Translations under genes and position numbers: made by a program
DNA from: Taiwanofungus camphoratus
Taxonomy: Eukaryota > Basidiomycota > Agaricomycetes > Polyporales > Taiwanofungaceae
DNA length: 64,000 nucleotides
NCBI GenBank assembly: GCA_003999685.1
Contig: CP021225.1
Location: 1,054,001 to 1,118,000, forward strand
Reading direction: 5' to 3'
Shown: in pieces, positions 13,309-24,600 of the stretch
Layout of the letters: each line of letters starts with the position of its first letter
Numbering within the stretch: the first letter of the stretch is position 1
The notes under the pieces: generated by a model
Databases searched by the model: none
Seen by the model: only the letters and a program-made list of their open reading frames with translations
Told to the model about the DNA's origin: nothing

Positions 13309-14973
13309 TTAGAATCGTCTTCCACCCCGCTTCAGTGGCTGCTTAGCGCCTCGGTGTGCACTAGATTTAATCAATGCTACCTGTCTCTTTCGTTCTCCTT
13401 CGCTGTCCTCATCACTTGACGACGTCACCGGTTTGCTTCTCTTCGCAGGAGGTGATGGCGAAGTATCCCCTGTTGTCGGAGCCTGAGTTGATGTGCGATT
13501 TGGGGTACCAGCATCCTCAGAAGTGTGTTTTCGAGACAAAATTGGATTTGCACGTGTCAGAGACCCTGACCGAGTAAGATTGTCACTCCGTGTCGTTGAT
13601 GAAAGCAACACATCTTCCCCCTTCTCTTGGCTCTTACTAGCTGGCGGAGGAAGTGCTTCGTCGTCTGACCGTTCTGTGACTGAGTCATCTTCCGCAGCTT
13701 GATCGACAACTGCACTTCTAGACGATGGAAGTTTTGCGGTAGATTTGGGGGATAAGCCAACTTGTAGACCCTTCCATAGTCAATAATTTGGTGAGGACAA
13801 AATACAAGTTTACTTGAGAAGTCGTACTCACGGCTGGGCCCGGAGATGTTGAAAGCAATGGAGCTGACTGAACTCGTGACTCACGTGGAACCGAAGGAAG
13901 CGAGAATTCCGGTGTGTCTGCATTGGAGGTAATTACGGCTGAAGCTTTGACTTAGCGTTATTTACATCACGCTTAATGATGGTTCACATACGAAGATCGG
14001 GCGAGAAATTGAACATAGCTGTCATTCGTCGGAGGGTGGTGGCTACACGAGGCCTCGAAATGGCGTGTTTGACGTGCGTGTCCATCGTCCGCCGAGCTGT
14101 TCTTCCAATTTTGTCCACTGCCTGGGAGAAGACAGTTGAGTATCAAATGAATGGAGGGGATTATGCGGCATGGGATACTGAACATGTGTCATACCTTTTC
14201 CAGATCCGCCTCTGATATCTCACTGACTGGGTCCGCGGAAGAAAACGACAGATGGGTGACGCTGATCAGAGGCATTATGAGATGTTTGGATAGGATTTCG
14301 GCTGAGACCTTCGGTCCCAGAGTACAGGTTTCCCATCTCCATTTGAATGAATCGCTTCCCAATTCAAATGCAAAATCCTGTACGTAGAATATGAGTAATA
14401 GAAGAGGCGACGATCAAGGACCACCACAAGCCGCACGGCGTAGCGTGAGTCCACAACGTCGAAGGACAGGTCTATAACTCCTCCGAGAGTGTGTGCAGCA
14501 GACAGAAGCTTCAGGGTGCATGTTCTCCATTCATCGTCTTCTTCTGCCGGCATGAAGTCGTCTGTGCTTCCCGGATTGCAGTCGCGCCATCGCCGCGCGA
14601 ACTGTTTGCTCGACAGCACTGAGAAGACAACACGAACATCACTCATACCCACGCACAATGTAGATGAAACTCACCTTCACCCCACACGTTTTTGGTATCA
14701 GTGATCAAAATAAAACAGCACAAGTCCACTGTGGACGAATAGAATTTCTAGTCGGACATTCAGCGCATGGATAAAACCGAGATTGAATGGTGAGTCGTCC
14801 GGAATAAGAGAACGAACCAGTAAATACGGGATTGACTTTTCGTTGTCTATCTTAACAAGCCACTCCTTGTCCAGGAGAAGTTTGGAGTGTTCCTGTCAGG
14901 AGTCATCAGATCAGACGGTTAGGAACAAGTTTGCGTGATCAAGATCTTCATGCACCTCAGACAGATACTCCAT
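13309..14973 (-). CDS. XLF/Cernunnos-type non-homologous end-joining factor
   Basis: XLF-family protein of roughly 430 residues. XLF forms filaments with XRCC4 and bridges DNA ends for ligase IV in the nucleus. The start at 14973 (MEYLSE) is followed by an intron and the XLF head domain. Diagnostic stretches are LDKEWLVKID, ITDTKNVWGEVLSSKQFARR and WRDCNP, then the helical stalk containing SEISEADLEKAV and GRTARRTMD. The rest is a Ser/Thr/Pro-rich tail with a basic patch (PPAKRSKP). The last residues, KRGGRRF, recall the basic-plus-phenylalanine Ku-binding motif at the end of human XLF; that is inference. At least six introns; the second is read with a weak GTTCTC donor because only that restores the head domain. 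Divergent from the FHA/G-patch gene across a 524-bp gap (14974-15497), the likely shared promoter. Confidence 0.85.
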
Positions 14974-15497
14974 GTGACAAGCAGGGTTGGGTTGAGAATG
15001 TAAACGTTTCCTAGCTCAAGTTATTGATGAATTACCAGTATGTTCGCACTTGAACGTTCGACGGGTTCATTCAGCAATTTCAGAGCATGATCATTGTGTG
15101 GCGGACACTGCCAGTGGCCTCGCCCTAGGTATACGTATTCACCTTACTGCCGCGAAGGTTCCTCCAGTTGCTGAGAGGCCACCGCAGCGCCATCGATGAT
15201 CGTGTTCATCTCCGACTCGTAAGCCATTTAATATCGGAGTTTGTGACTATTATCGGAGTCCAAATATATTATATGTGTTGTGTAATGGAGTACGCAATTT
15301 CCATACGCTAGATCTCACTTCACGACTGCGAGTTAGCAAGAAGGCTCTCTCAACTCAGCCCGGTTCTTTTCATCGTTCTCAGTCGATCATGAGCTTGTCT
15401 CTGCTCCAATGAACGATTTGCAGACTGTCGGGCAGGTATTGCAACTGGTACTTTCCAGCGCGGAAGTCTGAAGTCTTTTTGCATTCCAAGGATATCA

Positions 15498-16847
15498 ATG
15501 GAGGACGGTGAAATTCCTTCTGATAGCGATCGTCTTCATCTTGACGGCGAGATACATATTGTCCATGATTCGAGCCATGGAAACGACCAACTTGGAGATG
15601 TATCCGGTGCAATTTACTCCCCCGCTTTGGCATGGCCAGGCGACCCATATCTATACCCCTTAACCCCAGAGATTCTCAATGATGGCAATTACTCCGGTAT
15701 CGACAACCGTCCTCGTGCATATTCCGCTCACGAAAGGAATCCGGGTTCTTGCTCACACTCGTCCCTGCGATTTCTGGTCCAACAGAGTTCTGTTCTGCCG
15801 AAGAAGCACACCCTCGCGGTGATAGATGGTTATCCAGAGGTTCAATTTGGTCGCGATATCGCCCCGACCGGGAGTGACATACCCCGGATTCGTTTGAAAG
15901 AGATGGCGGTCTCGAAGCTACATGCGACGGTATTTTGGGACCATGACCGCCACGAGTGGGCAGTTGTAGACATGGGGTCAAAACATGGCACCTTTCATAG
16001 GTCCAGCCGCCTACAAGATTGCTCAGCGGCTCTTGTCAGCGACAGTCCTGTCCCCCTTCAGTCTCGAGCTTCAAGTATTGAAACTGAGGACCACATAGGC
16101 GTGCGATTGTCCCCACCCAGGGTTTCCAGTATGCCACGCCCCTTGAAACATCTTGATTGTCTTACCATCGGAGATACAACCTTCCGAGTTCATATTCACC
16201 GAGATCAGCTTCCCTGCGCTGATTGCTCACCCAAAGGGGGGATGGAGATACCCTTGTTTACCAAAAGCATCACGGAGCACGAGAGTGCTGTTGACAAGAA
16301 ACGTAAGCGGGATGCTGAGGATGCTGAGGTTTCGTCCGGCTCCAGGGTTGAACTGGCAGGTCGAGACCCCAAAAAGGCGCTGACAATGCTGAAGCGTAAC
16401 TTATTATCCCTTCACGCTCATGCTACATCATCAGCAAAAAACAGCTCCGATCAGTATGTCGACAGGAGTGCGCGTCGTCGTGCGCTCTATCCCAAAACCT
16501 CACGCGATGAACTCCTTGCCGACATATCAAAGAGCCCTAGATCGCCTTCCGACCTCGCCGTATTTATGTCCATTTCCCCATCATCCGCGCCTTCAACCCC
16601 GCTGACAGACACAAACATTGGCCACCTTCTACTTATGAAGCAGGGCTGGACGCCAGGAACGACCCTTGGTCAGCCGGAGAGCAGTAATACAGCGCTGTCT
16701 GTGCCCCTCGAGGTAACTGGCAATGTAGGCAGGGTGGGGCTTGGTATGCATGCTACTTCCGCAGCGAACAGTGGGACGGACTGGAAAGAAAGTGCGAAGA
16801 TGAGACGCTGGGCCAGTTCCAACCTGACAAAGGGCAAAAGACGATGA
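15498..16847 (+). CDS. FHA and G-patch domain protein (AGGF1-like)
   Basis: Intronless 449-residue protein. An FHA domain occupies about residues 105-235: phosphothreonine-binding elements are VQFGRD, then SKLHATVFW and VDMGSKHGTFH, ending at LTIGDTTFRVHIH. A basic patch (KKRKRD) follows. A divergent G-patch near residues 375-415 contains LLLMKQGWTPGTTLG and VGRVGLGM. This FHA plus G-patch order is that of AGGF1-type proteins, linked to RNA processing or signalling in animals; the fungal role is inferred, probably nuclear. The first ATG (MEDGEIPSDSDR) is a natural start. The 3' end converges on the small gene ending at 16911, 64 bp away. Lack of introns is unusual among its neighbours. Confidence 0.85.
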   Translation: MEDGEIPSDSDRLHLDGEIHIVHDSSHGNDQLGDVSGAIYSPALAWPGDPYLYPLTPEILNDGNYSGIDNRPRAYSAHERNPGSCSHSSLRFLVQQSSVLPKKHTLAVIDGYPEVQFGRDIAPTGSDIPRIRLKEMAVSKLHATVFWDHDRHEWAVVDMGSKHGTFHRSSRLQDCSAALVSDSPVPLQSRASSIETEDHIGVRLSPPRVSSMPRPLKHLDCLTIGDTTFRVHIHRDQLPCADCSPKGGMEIPLFTKSITEHESAVDKKRKRDAEDAEVSSGSRVELAGRDPKKALTMLKRNLLSLHAHATSSAKNSSDQYVDRSARRRALYPKTSRDELLADISKSPRSPSDLAVFMSISPSSAPSTPLTDTNIGHLLLMKQGWTPGTTLGQPESSNTALSVPLEVTGNVGRVGLGMHATSAANSGTDWKESAKMRRWASSNLTKGKRR

Positions 16848-16910
16848 TTGGATTTGTGTCAAGAAGCACAAGCTGCCCGCTAGGCGGTAACGTGTGCTTC
16901 AAATACTTTT

Positions 16911-17397
16911 CTATTTTACTCGGCTGATCATGCACGCTTCAGCGATGAAGTAGTCAGCGTAGAGCGAACCACCCCCGCAATGCTTGTGGAGTGTCCTGGC
17001 GCAAATCGCAGTAATAGTGCCCATGACGTTGAAGTCCGCCACCCGTTGTCGATCCTACTTGTTGGGATCACTGAATGGGCGAGGACTTGAACGTGCTTTG
17101 ATATTTGGCGCTGTATGGCGGTGATGACCTGTTTAGACTTATTCGCTTCCAGTACAAGATCTTCAGTGCTACTGTCCTGCCGCCAACTTTACGGGATGAT
17201 CTATGTACTTTCACGGATGTAAACGGGAGTCACTCGCTCACTTGAACCATTTGTACTTCCATCCACAGCGGAGGTATGATTTCTCATCGTAGATGTGGAC
17301 TTTGACGATTGAAGCGCTTTGCCGCGCTACGCGTTGGCTTTGTGACTGGGATCGTTGACTTACTCGTCGACACTCTTGCTGTGCTTTGTACTGTCAT
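16911..17397 (-). CDS. Uncharacterised small protein, four exons (105 aa)
   Basis: Assembled by eye. Exons: 17364-17397, 17225-17316, 17129-17176 and 16911-17054, giving 318 nt in one frame: 105 codons plus TAG. The first donor is a perfect GTAAGT; the introns are 47, 48 and 74 nt. The second donor (GTTTAC at 17224) is weak, and a nearby GTGACT would also keep frame but shorten the protein by a few residues. The N-terminal half is Ser/Thr-rich. The C-terminal half is ordered-looking, with FNVMGTITAICARTLHKHC, then GGGSLYADYFIAEACM, ending in SRVK. I recognise no family. Frame continuity across three introns and the structured C-terminus argue for a real gene. It converges with the FHA gene and its promoter faces the cyclin gene. 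Confidence 0.55.
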
Positions 17398-18127
17398 CAG
17401 AGAACTTTTGTAGAGTACTCCTGTAGTTATGTCACAGTTGGTAACATCAATGGCGCACCTGAACGATCAGTAAGTCAACTAAGCCCGTAAAAATTATGTT
17501 ACATATCGGCTTTACTGCCCCCTTCGCGACCGGAAGGCCGCCGGTCGGATGAACGGCACGTTTTTCCATATGTACCATGATTCCTGTTTCTGTTACGCTC
17601 GGCTATCAAGCTCATGTTGCCCAGACATTTGATAGGTCAGTAATCTATTATACTTGGGATGCCTCGTGTACTGCACTGTCACCCTGCCAAAGTGACACGA
17701 CAGTGGCGGCCAGCTCATCCTGCATGTCTTTACAATTATCTGGTCCCATGTTGTAGAAAATATCGGGGAGATTTTCTAGATTTATAAATTTGTCATCATT
17801 GATCAAAGTATGATGATGGCGACATGGAAAGGCGCTCAACTGTCAATCATACATTATAAGCGCTGAACGCGTCGACGCGTTCTTTGTTTCAGTTTGTCAG
17901 TCACGTGGTGGCGCGACGCGGGCCAAGTTGAAATCGCGAAACGAACATTCGTGTTCTTGCATTGGCTGACACCGTCGTCTTTCTTCTGGCAGCCGCAAAT
18001 TTTCCCTTATTCCTCATCCATTTGTCAATTTACGCGTTGGGGCCGCTTTTCTTGTTTTCCTATACACAGCGTACCCTCCACCGCTTACTATTGTCTTCGC
18101 TCTCCACAGTAGATAATTCTTCACGCA
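17398..18127. other. Divergent promoter region, small gene / cyclin B
   Basis: Seven hundred bases between two divergently transcribed starts. It holds the paired MluI cell-cycle boxes at 17867-17880, an E-box CACGTG at 17902-17907 and an inverted CCAAT box (ATTGG near 17960), all within 270 bp of the cyclin ATG. A perfect hairpin CGACCGG/CCGGTCG lies at 17527-17547. The open frame at 17648-17839 (-) looks like chance. Confidence 0.5.
17867..17880. promoter_or_regulatory. Paired MCB (ACGCGT) cell-cycle boxes
   Basis: Two ACGCGT hexamers at 17867-17872 and 17875-17880 are separated by two bases, about 250 bp upstream of the cyclin B ATG. In yeasts ACGCGT is the MBF (Mbp1-Swi6 or Cdc10 complex) site that drives G1/S expression. 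Palindromic pairing and position next to a cyclin make a real site plausible; binding itself is inference. Confidence 0.6.
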
Positions 18128-20637
18128 ATGGCAAATCATAACGTCCGCGTAAGTCTTGCCCTTTATTCTTACTTCTCTATCTTGTTTCTGACATCCTCTC
18201 GACTATATATTGTACGTTGCGGTCGGCGTACAGCTTCCCATGCGAAACCGAACTGGTCCCCAACGTCCGAAGGTCAACGGTGACGAAAATGCAATGAGCA
18301 GACACGTCCGACAATCCTCTAATATCACCTATACTGGCGCCTCCCGCGTGCCACATCCATTGGCCAACAGCCATACAGTCAAGAACGGTATTCAGCGCCC
18401 CGCCCTTGGCGAGGTCACCACGACAGCTGTCAACCGAAAGGTAAGCGCATTCTGTCATTCGTTCACTTGGGCGGCCCTGGTCAACGTTCGACCGCATGAG
18501 TTGTTGAGACGACGGAATGACTATCGTCTTCAACATCATAGCGTATTCCCCTTAATGAGGATCTGACGCAGAGGACCTATCCGTGTTTGTTCGTCGGTTG
18601 TCATCAAGGTGTGATGCGCGAACGCCGTTCGCCCTGAACATCTGTTATCATCGTGGGGCGCACCTTGTCTGCGTCTGCATCATGATCCAAGCTTCGTTGG
18701 TTTCCGTTCATTGGGAAACATGAGATGTGTTGTTTGACTGTTTGTGTCTCATTACCACAGGCGCACTGTGTCTCGCCTTGCGTAATGAATAGCTTGGTAC
18801 TATGTGGCCAGTGCTGAGTAGATTTGGCTATGATTCAATGTTCTTGAGTTTGAGCGTTGAACTTGGTGTCTGATAAAAGATAACGTTGGATATGCTAGTC
18901 CAGGTTGCACGCTTTGTGACAGAAGGGCGTTAAATTTCACATTGAGATCTATCTTGCATCTAGGATACATAGTGATGGCAATTGCCTGTGCCAGCTTCAG
19001 ACCATGCGGCGCGAGTTTGATCGCTGACGAGGGTGTGTTTTGATGACCAGGAAACGTTCAGCAAGCTTAACGGTAAAGAAAAGGAAAACATTGAACCAGT
19101 TCTCAAGCGCACTCGCTCTTCCTCTGTCGCGGCTGCTACTGGTCCCCAGCGTGTGCCCCTCGCTCCAGGCAGAGGTATACCGGCTGCTCCGGTAGTAGCT
19201 CCAGCTCCCGTCCACGCCCGTGCAGCTTCCGTTCGCGTTCAGCGACCTCATATACCAGCCCGAGTGCATCGCGTCCCTGTTCCGCAAAATTATGCCGTCC
19301 CTGACACATACGAAGAGGATGAAGCAGAGGAAGATGACATGGATGTCGAAGAATACGCTGCGCCGGCAGCTGCTTCTCACCAACTTACTGTTGAGGAGGC
19401 CAGTCTACTTGTCGGTGAAGAAGAAGTCGAAGAGATGGTCGGCGAAGATAGCGAGGCGAGCGAGGACGAGGAAACAGAGCGCGTTTCTGGCGTAAAGCTA
19501 GAGCGTGTGTGGCCTGAGCTCAACATAGAGCGTGCGCAACGTTACAGACGTCAAGTAGACGGGATAAAAGAGACCTTCGAAGAAAATGTGGACGAGTTCG
19601 ACATCACGATGGTGTCTGAGTATTCCGAGGAAATCTTTGAGTACATGAACGAGCTTGAGGTGTGTGTTGTACTTGTCTGATTAAACCTTGCTACTGACGG
19701 CATCCCCAGGAGGACGTGATGCCTAGTCCCGACTACATGGATGGCCAAACCGAGATCACCTGGGACATGCGCCAGACTCTTGTTGATTGGCTTCTCCAGG
19801 TCCACCTGCGATATCATATGCTTCCCGAGACGTTGTGGATCGCAATTAACATTGTTGATCGATTCCTCACCAAGCGAATCGTCTCTGTACTTAAGCTTCA
19901 GCTCGTTGGCGTCACCGCAATGTTTATTGCGTCAAAATACGAGGAAATTCTCGCCCCGTCCGTGGACGAGTTCGTCTTCATGACCGAAAACGGCTACACG
20001 AAGGAAGAGATTTTGAAGGGCGAGAGGATTGTACTCCAGACGCTAGAGTTCAAAATCAGTCATTATTGCTCACCGTACAGCTGGATGCGCAAGATTAGCA
20101 AGGCAGACAACTACGACATTCAAACTCGCACGCTTAGCAAATTCCTCACCGAGGTAACTCTACTCGACCACCGCTTCCTGAGGGTGAAGCCGAGCTTAAT
20201 AGCGGCCATTGGGATGTATACTGCGAGGAGGATGTTGGAGGGTGACTGGGTGTGTGTCCTTTCTTTTCGGCGCAGTTCAATTCATATGCCCTGCGCAATG
20301 CGGGAGGCACGCTGCCATCACGTTATTGTTCCCCATAACGTGTCATGTTTCGGCATCACGTGATGAAATAAATGTTGGGATCGGATGTTTGCTGACCTGC
20401 ATTGTGTGCCATTTTCAGAACGAAGCATTCGTGTATTACTCGGGCTTTACGGAGGAATATCTCCTGCCGGGACACTATTTGCTCATAGAGAAACTGACCG
20501 AGCACGGCTTCACAAAGCAGCACGTATGCCAGAAGTATGCAAACAAGAAGTTTCTCAAGGCAGCACTGTATGCCATTGACTGGGCACGCACGCACGTCAA
20601 TGATGACGTAGGAGAAAATATGAACCTCGAGGCATAA
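18128..20637 (+). CDS. G2/mitotic B-type cyclin
   Basis: B-type cyclin of 531 residues that activates Cdk1 for mitosis. Exons: 18128-18148, 18234-18440, 19051-19659, 19710-20249 and 20419-20637, all joining in frame. The N-terminal region has an anaphase-promoting-complex destruction box (RPALGEVTT, about residues 62-70) and a KEN box (KEKEN, about 85-89). An acidic stretch follows. The cyclin fold starts with MRQTLVDWLLQVH (MRAIL-type helix) and contains FIASKYEEI and DRFLTKR. The second cyclin fold runs to the end. The seven-residue first exon is set by a clean GTAAGT donor. The second intron is 610 nt, about ten times its neighbours. The upstream MCB boxes suggest cell-cycle transcription. 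Confidence 0.93.
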
Positions 20638-21693
20638 GAGGCTGCACCGTGGTACAGGCGGCGGGCTCATTTGTATAGATGCATTGCTCTTTATACTCCA
20701 TCCACAACATCCCATGATGTATTCCCCTCATGCGCAACTCGCCAACCATATCGATTTACGACGCCTTCCCCATCCACGATCCATTCATGATCAGGCATAT
20801 TTCCTCCACTTCCCCTCGTCTGCACTCCATCACACGTGTTTGATTATTATTACACTCTACACATCCCTCTCCCACTTGATATGTCTCTTGTCTATGTTTG
20901 TCATTGCGCGTTGCTTTCTCTTTAAGTGTTTTTGGTTGATGGCTCTGCATCCACGTCCGACATGCCACGGCATTCGATTTGAAAGTTACACTTCACCATT
21001 GTCACCTGTCGTCATCCCTCGCGCTCTCTTCAACTCTCCTTTTGTATTGGACTGCATATGCCTCCATGCTTGTTTTGTCTATGCCTTTCACCCGCCATCG
21101 TCTTCTGATTTATCCTTCACTTTTTGCATTTCACTTCCTAACTACACGGTCGCTCCCCTTTGTTTCGCTCAGCCCCCGTCCTCTTGCTTTGCTTCCCGAC
21201 CGAAAATATCCACATCGTCTGTCGGCTTGTGTTATTATTGTCCATTATTGGGGCCGTCCTCCCGTCTTGTGTTTATCCTTTGAAAGCTGGCCCTTTTGGC
21301 CTCTTCAGCATACGGATTGATTTTACCCTCCCTTGGCGATTGCAGCCTGTTTTATTGCCCTAGCTTGGGTATACGTACAGGCAGCCTATGTATAGTATAT
21401 CTGCGCAGGGCGCTACGTCTCTTCATCTAACTACTTATCGTATGTCTCGGGCAGTGTGCACTTCTGATCAATTCTCAAGCTTTCTCAGGGCCAAAAAAAA
21501 TACCTAATAATTAGCTGTGCACTCGGACGCGACGCGCCAGAACGATCAGATTCAAGACAGCGTGTCTGATCATGTGCTCGCATAGATCATAATCACATGC
21601 AGGCTAAGCAGCGCTAAGCGCTATGCTACTTATCCCAAGGTCACGGACTGAGATCCCCAACCTAGCGGATCCCGGTTCTCATTCATTCCCATC
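20638..21693. other. Cyclin 3' flank and FOX2 promoter
   Basis: From about 20680 to 21360 the + strand is strongly pyrimidine-rich (long C/T runs, few G). This keeps a 199-codon frame open at 20684-21283, but its composition is that of an untranslated region and the protein is implausible. The right half before 21694 should hold the FOX2 promoter. I see no oleate-type element I would defend. Confidence 0.5.
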
Positions 21694-24600
21694 ATGTCTC
21701 AGTTGTCTTTCAAAGGCCACACTGTAGTCGTTACTGGTGCTGGAGGTGGGCTAGGCAAGGCGTGAGTATTTTATATCTACTAAACCGAACGAAGGTGGAC
21801 TCAATAATGTGTGCAGTTACTCCCTCTTGTTCGCCTCGAGAGGGGCCAACGTGGTTGTGAATGATGTCAGCCAGGCTGCTGCACAGAAAGTTGTCGATGA
21901 GATTTCCAAAGGTTCAGTCTCCTCTTGCGTTCTGTTCGAGGACTATTGTTAACCAATAGGACCAATGTTTGGCTGTGTCAAGCTGGCGGGAAGGCTGCCG
22001 TAAATACGGCGTCAGTAGCAGATGGTGCTGCTGTCATCAAGACAGCTCTAGACGCGTTTGGCGGGGTCACCGTCCTAATCAATAATGCTGGTATTCTCCG
22101 TGACAAGGGGTAAGCAGTCGAGCACCTTCCGTCTTCTTGATTACAGTCATCCTGCTCTGCAGCTTCAAGAACATGACCGACCAGGAATGGGACCAGGTGC
22201 AACTCGTGCACCTCAAGGGCTCATTCTCTTGCACAAGGGCTGCCTGGCCAGTGTTCTGCAAGCAGGGATTTGGTCGCATCATCAACACCGCCAGTGCAGC
22301 CGGGCTTTACGGGAACTTTGGTCAGGCAAACTACAGTGCTGCTAAGATGGGCCTCATCGCGTTTACGAAGACGCTAGCGCTTGAAGGTGCCAAGCACGGT
22401 ATCAAAGCCACAGTGATCGCCCCGGTATGTATAATAATATTCCGCATTATGATACTGTGCGAGGCCAACAGCTGCTCATGCTAGATGGCGGCTTCTGCAA
22501 TGACCGAGACTATCATGCCCCCAGAGATGCTTGCCAACCTCAAGGTACATCCTTGGTCTACTTTAGAACGTTCTTTCACTGATCACGTCTTCCTAGCCCG
22601 AATTCGTTGCTCCCTTCGTTGCAGCAGTGACGCACCCAGACGGACCGGAAGCATCGGGCAAAATCTTTGAGGTTGGGGCAGGCTTTGTCGCTGAGGTCCG
22701 CTGGGAGCGCAGTAGGGGCGTTGTCTTCAAGACTGACGCATCGTTCACACCTTCGGCTGTGCGTGTGTTGATACCTACATCTGGAAACATCCTGACGGTT
22801 ATATTTCAGGTTCATGAGAAGTGGGCAGAAGTGACGGACTTCAGCGAACCTGAATAGTGCGTCAGATACCAAAACTCAACACTCACATAGTTAATTACGG
22901 TTTTACTTTCTTTCAGTCCCCAAGGTATCCCGGACTTTGACCCCCAGGTAGGCTTATTTTGGCTCAGCTGATTACATCCATCTTCCCTTATGTAATACGC
23001 ACAGGCCAAGCTTGTCCTGGCATCGAAGCTCTCTTCGAATGCCCAGTCTTCGCAGGACGTTCGTTTCGACGGCAAGACCGTAATTGTCACAGGCTCAGGA
23101 GCAGGTCTAGGGCGTGCGTATGCACTCATGTATGCACGGCTTGGTGCCAACGTCGTCGTCAATGACATTAATGACAACGCGGCGCGTGCTGTCGTGGACG
23201 AGATTACAAAAGGCATGCGTTTCTGTTATCTATATATGTTGCACTGAACGCTGACCTCAATGTGACCTGATACTTAGAGGGCGGGAAGGCAATTCCTGCT
23301 GTGACTTCTGCCGAGGATGGCGAGGGCATCGTGAAGGCTGCCCTCGATACCTTTGGTGGTGTCCATGTCCTCGTCGCGAATGCGGGTGTTATAAGACCGA
23401 ATGCATTTGCTGCGATGACTGAGAAGGAGTGGGACGAAGTTTTGGCAGTGCATCTGCGGTTCGTTCCTTCGCCAATGCCTTTGAAGTGACAGGGAACTGA
23501 TTGTGTTCACCCCTACTATTTTCCTTTCCAGGGCTACGTTCAAGGTGAAGGGCCTAAATGAGCAGGGCAGACTGTAAGCAGCTAAAATCGAGATATCCAT
23601 AGTGCGCGAAATCGCTCTGGCCTGTTTTCCAGAAGCAGAAGTATGGTCGCATTTTAACGACCGGCTCTCAAGCGGGAATCTGTGAGTATTTATTTCTCGG
23701 TTTCCCAAACGTCTTTACCGATTAGAATATGGACACTGATTAATTCATTCCAGATGGTATGACCAGTCTAGCTAATGTCAGTACCGCAATACTCTTTCTT
23801 CGCGAAGACGGTTGATTAATGTATTTAACCAACTTCCGTTCGTACAGTATGCTACAGCGAAGGCGGCTGTCTTGAGCTTCACGCGCGTGCTTGCGATCGA
23901 GGGTAGGAAATACAATATCCTAGCAAATACGGTGATGCCTTCTGCAGGTGCCGCTGTAGGCTTGGGCCGGTATGTTATAGCATTTCTCATTCATGGCATG
24001 AGATCTCAGGCCGATGTCATTGTCATCATCACACTCCCTGGCCTGGATTGGTGCTCACAGCAATATTGATGCGACTAAGGTCAGAAAGGAATATTACCGA
24101 CAAACTTGATGATGTCTGGGTGCTGAAAGTTTGCACCCTCTTAGGAAGAATACGTTGCGCCTGTAGTGGGATATCTTACAAGTGAAGCGAATGAGGAAAC
24201 CTCCGGAGGCCTCTTCCAGATCGCCGCGGGCTGGGTAGCTCAACTACGCTGGCAACGTACCGGTGGGCATGGATTCCCTGTGAATAGGCCGCTCACACCC
24301 GAGTCGATCATCTCGAAGTGGAATGTCATCACTGACTTTAGTGAGGAACACCCCTGATCATTGGCTGTAACTTCAGTATTGATTGCACGACGCAGCCGAC
24401 GATCGCACAACGAATCCTACCACTACGCAGGAGGCATTCGAAGGCGTAAGGGAACCGTCACCGTTTCCGGAGTGTAGCACAGCTGAGATTGTCCGTAACA
24501 GATCGCAAATAACTTTGGCAATGAAGACGAGGACAGTCATAACCCATACGCTGACCCAGAAGATTCTGAGCTCGTAGCAGACGCGAAGAAGCGCACCGAA

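Noticed and set aside
20684-21283. 199-codon open frame on the + strand after the cyclin gene
   Set aside because: It is a by-product of a long pyrimidine-rich stretch; the translation is a run of Ser, Leu, Phe, Pro and Cys with no domain, in the expected 3' UTR.
24355-24400. Apparent stop codon in FOX2 after GEEHP-like residues
   Set aside because: An intron from about 24340 to 24393 removes it and gives the continuous TDFTDDRTTNP.
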